Below are positions 6,619 through 8,484 of a DNA stretch of 8,484 nucleotides, in pieces (within the stretch, counting starts at the first letter, position 1; each line of letters starts with the position of its first letter). The stretch lies in assembly GCA_001783035.1 (NCBI GenBank), contig MFQK01000007.1, forward strand, positions 11,167 through 19,650, written 5' to 3'. Under the pieces are notes generated by a model. The model did not search any database. It saw only the letters and a program-made list of their open reading frames with translations, and was not told the DNA's origin. Position numbers and translations under genes: made by a program. Origin of the DNA: Candidatus Magasanikbacteria bacterium RIFCSPLOWO2_02_FULL_44_11 (lineage in GTDB: Bacteria; Patescibacteriota; Patescibacteriia; Magasanikbacterales; GWA2-37-8).

Positions 6619-7857
6619 ATGTTAGATATTAAATTTATACGAGAAAACGTCAAACTGGTCGAAAATAACTCTTTAAGCCGAAACGTTAAAATCGATTTCA
6701 AGGCTCTATTGAGACTCGATGAAGAAAAAACAAAATTGCAGCAGCGCATTGAAGTGCTGCGCGCCAAGCGCAATCAAGGTTCAAAAACCAAGCCAACACC
6801 GGCGCAAATCGCCGAAATGAAGAAAGTGGGGGAAGAAATAAAAGAACTGGAGTCTGCCGTCAACCAGATAGAATCCGCGCTTCGCGAATTACTTATAAAA
6901 GTGCCGAATCTCAATCACGAAAGTACGCCGCTCGGCCAGGATGAATCCAAAAATAAAGTAGAAAAAAAAGTGGGCGAAAAACCGGATTTTTCCTTTACAC
7001 CGAAAGAACATTTTGAAGTGAAAAATGTTGCGCCGCTCATCGATATGGAAAGGGGCGCAAAAGTCGCCGGTTCACGATTTTATTATCTAAAAGGCAAAAT
7101 AGCAATTTTAGAACGCGCCATCATACAATACGCCATCGACATTACCCTAAAACAAGGTTTTGAGCTTATTCTGCCGCCCGTTTTAGTCAAAGAACAGGCT
7201 ATGTATGGGACAGGCTTCTTCCCCGCTGAAAAAAACGAAGTATATACCGTCAATCCGGGTGAGGATAATCTGTTTTTAATAGGCACTTCGGAAGTGCCTT
7301 TGATATATTTACACGCCGATGAAGTGCTTGAATCAAAAGATTTCCCTAAAAAATACGTCGCCGTAACTCCTTGCTTTCGGCGTGAAGCAGGCAGCTATGG
7401 AAAAGACACTAAGGGCCTTTTCCGTGTTCACCAATTTTATAAAGTTGAAATGGTCGTTTTTTGCGCTCCGGAAAAATCGTGGCAAATTCATGAAGAATTA
7501 CTGGCTTTAGAACAAAACTTTATCCAATCCCTAGGTATTCATTACCAAGTGGTTAATGTCTGCTCGGGGGACCTTGGTTTTCCGGCAGCCAAAAAATACG
7601 ATTGCGAAGGATGGTTTCCCGCCCAAGGCAGATATCGCGAACTCACGTCCACCAGTAATACGACAGATTACCAATCACGCCGAAGTAATATTAAATACAA
7701 GACAGCCGATGGTAAACGAGAGTATGTCCATACCCTCAATGGAACAGTCTCGAGCGATCGGCCAATGCTCGCCCTCATTGAAAACTTCCAACAAAATGAC
7801 GGATCGGTCATTATTCCAGAAGTACTTCGCAAATATACCGGCTTTGATCGCCTCTAA
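6619..7857 (+). CDS. serS: Serine--tRNA ligase (SerRS)
   Basis: SerRS charges tRNA-Ser (and tRNA-Sec where present) with serine. The 412-residue length is typical. The start MLDIKFIREN is a family hallmark and fixes the ATG. A long helical coiled-coil arm that grips the variable arm of tRNA-Ser spans about 30-98. The catalytic core shows the TxE motif (T223-S-E225), motif 2 PCFRREAG (251-258), YRELTSTSNTTDYQSRR (339-355) and motif 3 from HTLNGT (371-376) through R381 to PEVLRKY (400-406). By eye, the stretch between NG and R381 has five residues (TVSSD) where bacterial and yeast enzymes usually have six. It follows the RibL-like gene by 35 bases with no clear promoter or terminator, and alr begins 5 bases after its TAA. 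Identity is secure. Confidence 0.97.
   Translation: MLDIKFIRENVKLVENNSLSRNVKIDFKALLRLDEEKTKLQQRIEVLRAKRNQGSKTKPTPAQIAEMKKVGEEIKELESAVNQIESALRELLIKVPNLNHESTPLGQDESKNKVEKKVGEKPDFSFTPKEHFEVKNVAPLIDMERGAKVAGSRFYYLKGKIAILERAIIQYAIDITLKQGFELILPPVLVKEQAMYGTGFFPAEKNEVYTVNPGEDNLFLIGTSEVPLIYLHADEVLESKDFPKKYVAVTPCFRREAGSYGKDTKGLFRVHQFYKVEMVVFCAPEKSWQIHEELLALEQNFIQSLGIHYQVVNVCSGDLGFPAAKKYDCEGWFPAQGRYRELTSTSNTTDYQSRRSNIKYKTADGKREYVHTLNGTVSSDRPMLALIENFQQNDGSVIIPEVLRKYTGFDRL
7281..7299 (+). repeat. Perfect 9-bp inverted repeat inside serS
   Basis: AGGCACTTC (7281-7289) and GAAGTGCCT (7291-7299) are exact reverse complements separated by one G. In RNA this could fold as an 8-bp stem with a CGG loop, or a 7-bp stem with a 5-base loop. 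It lies exactly over the codons for G-T-S-E-V-P, the conserved TxE serine-recognition motif, so the protein sequence explains much of it. No T-run follows, so it is not a terminator. It could be an mRNA structure or chance. Confidence 0.45.
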
Positions 7858-7862
7858 ACGCT

Positions 7863-8484
7863 ATGCTTACCTGGGTTGCCATCAGCAAACGGGCTTTGCG
7901 CCACAACCTGCTAACATTTAAAAAAATAATCGGCCCAAAAAGACTCCTCATGCCGGTAATAAAATCAAATGCCTATGGTCACGGCTTAGTTGAAGTAGCT
8001 AAATTTTGTGACACTAACCCACTGGTCGACCGTCTATGTGTAGTAAATCTGGAAGAGGCCCTGATTTTGATAAAAGCGAAAATAAAGAAACCACTGATAA
8101 TTCTCGGCATCTATGAAACCGATAATAAAAAATTGGCGATAGCCATCAAAAAAAATATTGTCTTTCCCGTTTATACGCTCGAACAGGCTAAAATTTTAGA
8201 CCGAATCGCCAAACACCTGAAAAAGAAAGTTTCCGTTCATGTAAAAATCGATACCGGTGCTTCTCGAATTGGCATTCTACCGAACAACGCATTAACTTTC
8301 GTACGTCAACTGCGTAAAAACCGACACTTGATCATCGAAGGGCTTTGGAGCCACTTTTCATCCAGCGAAAACAACGCCAAAGAAACTCACCGCCAAACCC
8401 AATTGTTTGAAAAAGTCGTCGCCACATTGGAAAAAAATCATAGCGACATTCCTATTAAACATATGGCTTGCTCCGCGTCTACTA
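7863..8484 (+). CDS. alr: Alanine racemase, N-terminal part (3' end outside the window)
   Basis: Alr is a PLP enzyme that converts L-Ala to D-Ala, the building block of peptidoglycan stem peptides crosslinked by PBPs such as the one encoded upstream. The frame stays open from the ATG to the right edge: 207 complete codons plus one base, about 55% of a usual Alr of 360-390 residues. It begins LTWVAISKRALRHN, as expected. The PLP-binding motif is PVIKSNAYGHG, with K34 as Schiff-base lysine and Y38 as phosphate contact. Further family landmarks are KIDTGASRIGI (128-138, R135), GLWSHFSSSE (160-169, H164) and HMACSAST at the edge (200-207), where Alr usually has HxANSAA. The catalytic tyrosine of the C-terminal domain lies outside. 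The ATG follows the serS TAA by 5 bases (ACGCT) with no Shine-Dalgarno site, so coupled translation is likely. Confidence 0.95.
   Translation, partial: MLTWVAISKRALRHNLLTFKKIIGPKRLLMPVIKSNAYGHGLVEVAKFCDTNPLVDRLCVVNLEEALILIKAKIKKPLIILGIYETDNKKLAIAIKKNIVFPVYTLEQAKILDRIAKHLKKKVSVHVKIDTGASRIGILPNNALTFVRQLRKNRHLIIEGLWSHFSSSENNAKETHRQTQLFEKVVATLEKNHSDIPIKHMACSAST

Noticed and set aside
7556..7921. Plus-strand reading frame of 121 residues spanning the end of serS and the start of alr
   Set aside because: It is out of frame with two well-supported genes, has no recognisable domain and has low-complexity composition. It is a shadow of serS and alr.
1..8484. CRISPR array, insertion sequence, toxin-antitoxin, phage or defence module
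   Set aside because: No spaced repeats, transposase motifs, terminal repeats or unexplained gene pairs were found. Every gene has a housekeeping assignment.

Overview
The window is a compact, entirely plus-strand stretch of bacterial chromosome. It carries housekeeping genes only: the end of mreB, then mreC, mreD, a class B penicillin-binding protein (PBP2/MrdA), greA, lysS, a small nucleotidyltransferase resembling archaeal FAD synthase, serS, and the start of an alanine racemase gene (alr) that runs off the right edge. No stretch longer than about 90 bases lacks a gene. I see no mobile element, CRISPR array, RNA gene, prophage gene or foreign cargo, and nothing I would call an undescribed system.

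The organism looks like a member of the Patescibacteria/CPR, most likely a Parcubacteria-type lineage. This is an inference from protein style: the N-terminal part of the PBP2, the SNTTD segment of SerRS, the RibL-like enzyme, tight packing and the lack of Shine-Dalgarno sites. TGA serves as a stop codon (mreD, lysS and the RibL-like gene end with it) and Trp is TGG, so the UGA-recoding CPR groups (Absconditabacteria, Gracilibacteria) are unlikely. By hand count mreB is about 51% G+C, while the first part of mreC is nearer 37%.

Layout: (1) positions 1-4069 are a cell-shape and elongation operon, mreB-mreC-mreD-mrdA, with gaps of 5, 5 and 2 bases. No rodA follows. (2) Positions 4081-4638 are a greA unit with its own consensus promoter (TTGACA, 16 bases, TATAAT with an extended -10) and a clear intrinsic terminator. 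No terminator separates mrdA from greA, so greA may also receive read-through. (3) Positions 4636-8484 are a second unit, lysS - RibL-like gene - serS - alr. Its promoter -35 box begins inside the terminator T-run and lies within a 14-base perfect palindrome.

The first and last blocks share a theme. MreBCD and PBP2 organise and carry out peptidoglycan synthesis on the side wall, and Alr supplies the D-alanine needed for the peptide stems that PBP2 crosslinks. LysS, SerS and GreA serve translation and transcription.

The most notable non-gene signal is in the start sites. All eight visible start codons lack a purine-rich Shine-Dalgarno site, and all eight have T immediately before ATG. Other points are a D-to-E change in the MreB phosphate-2 loop and a one-residue shortening in motif 3 of SerRS, both judged by eye.
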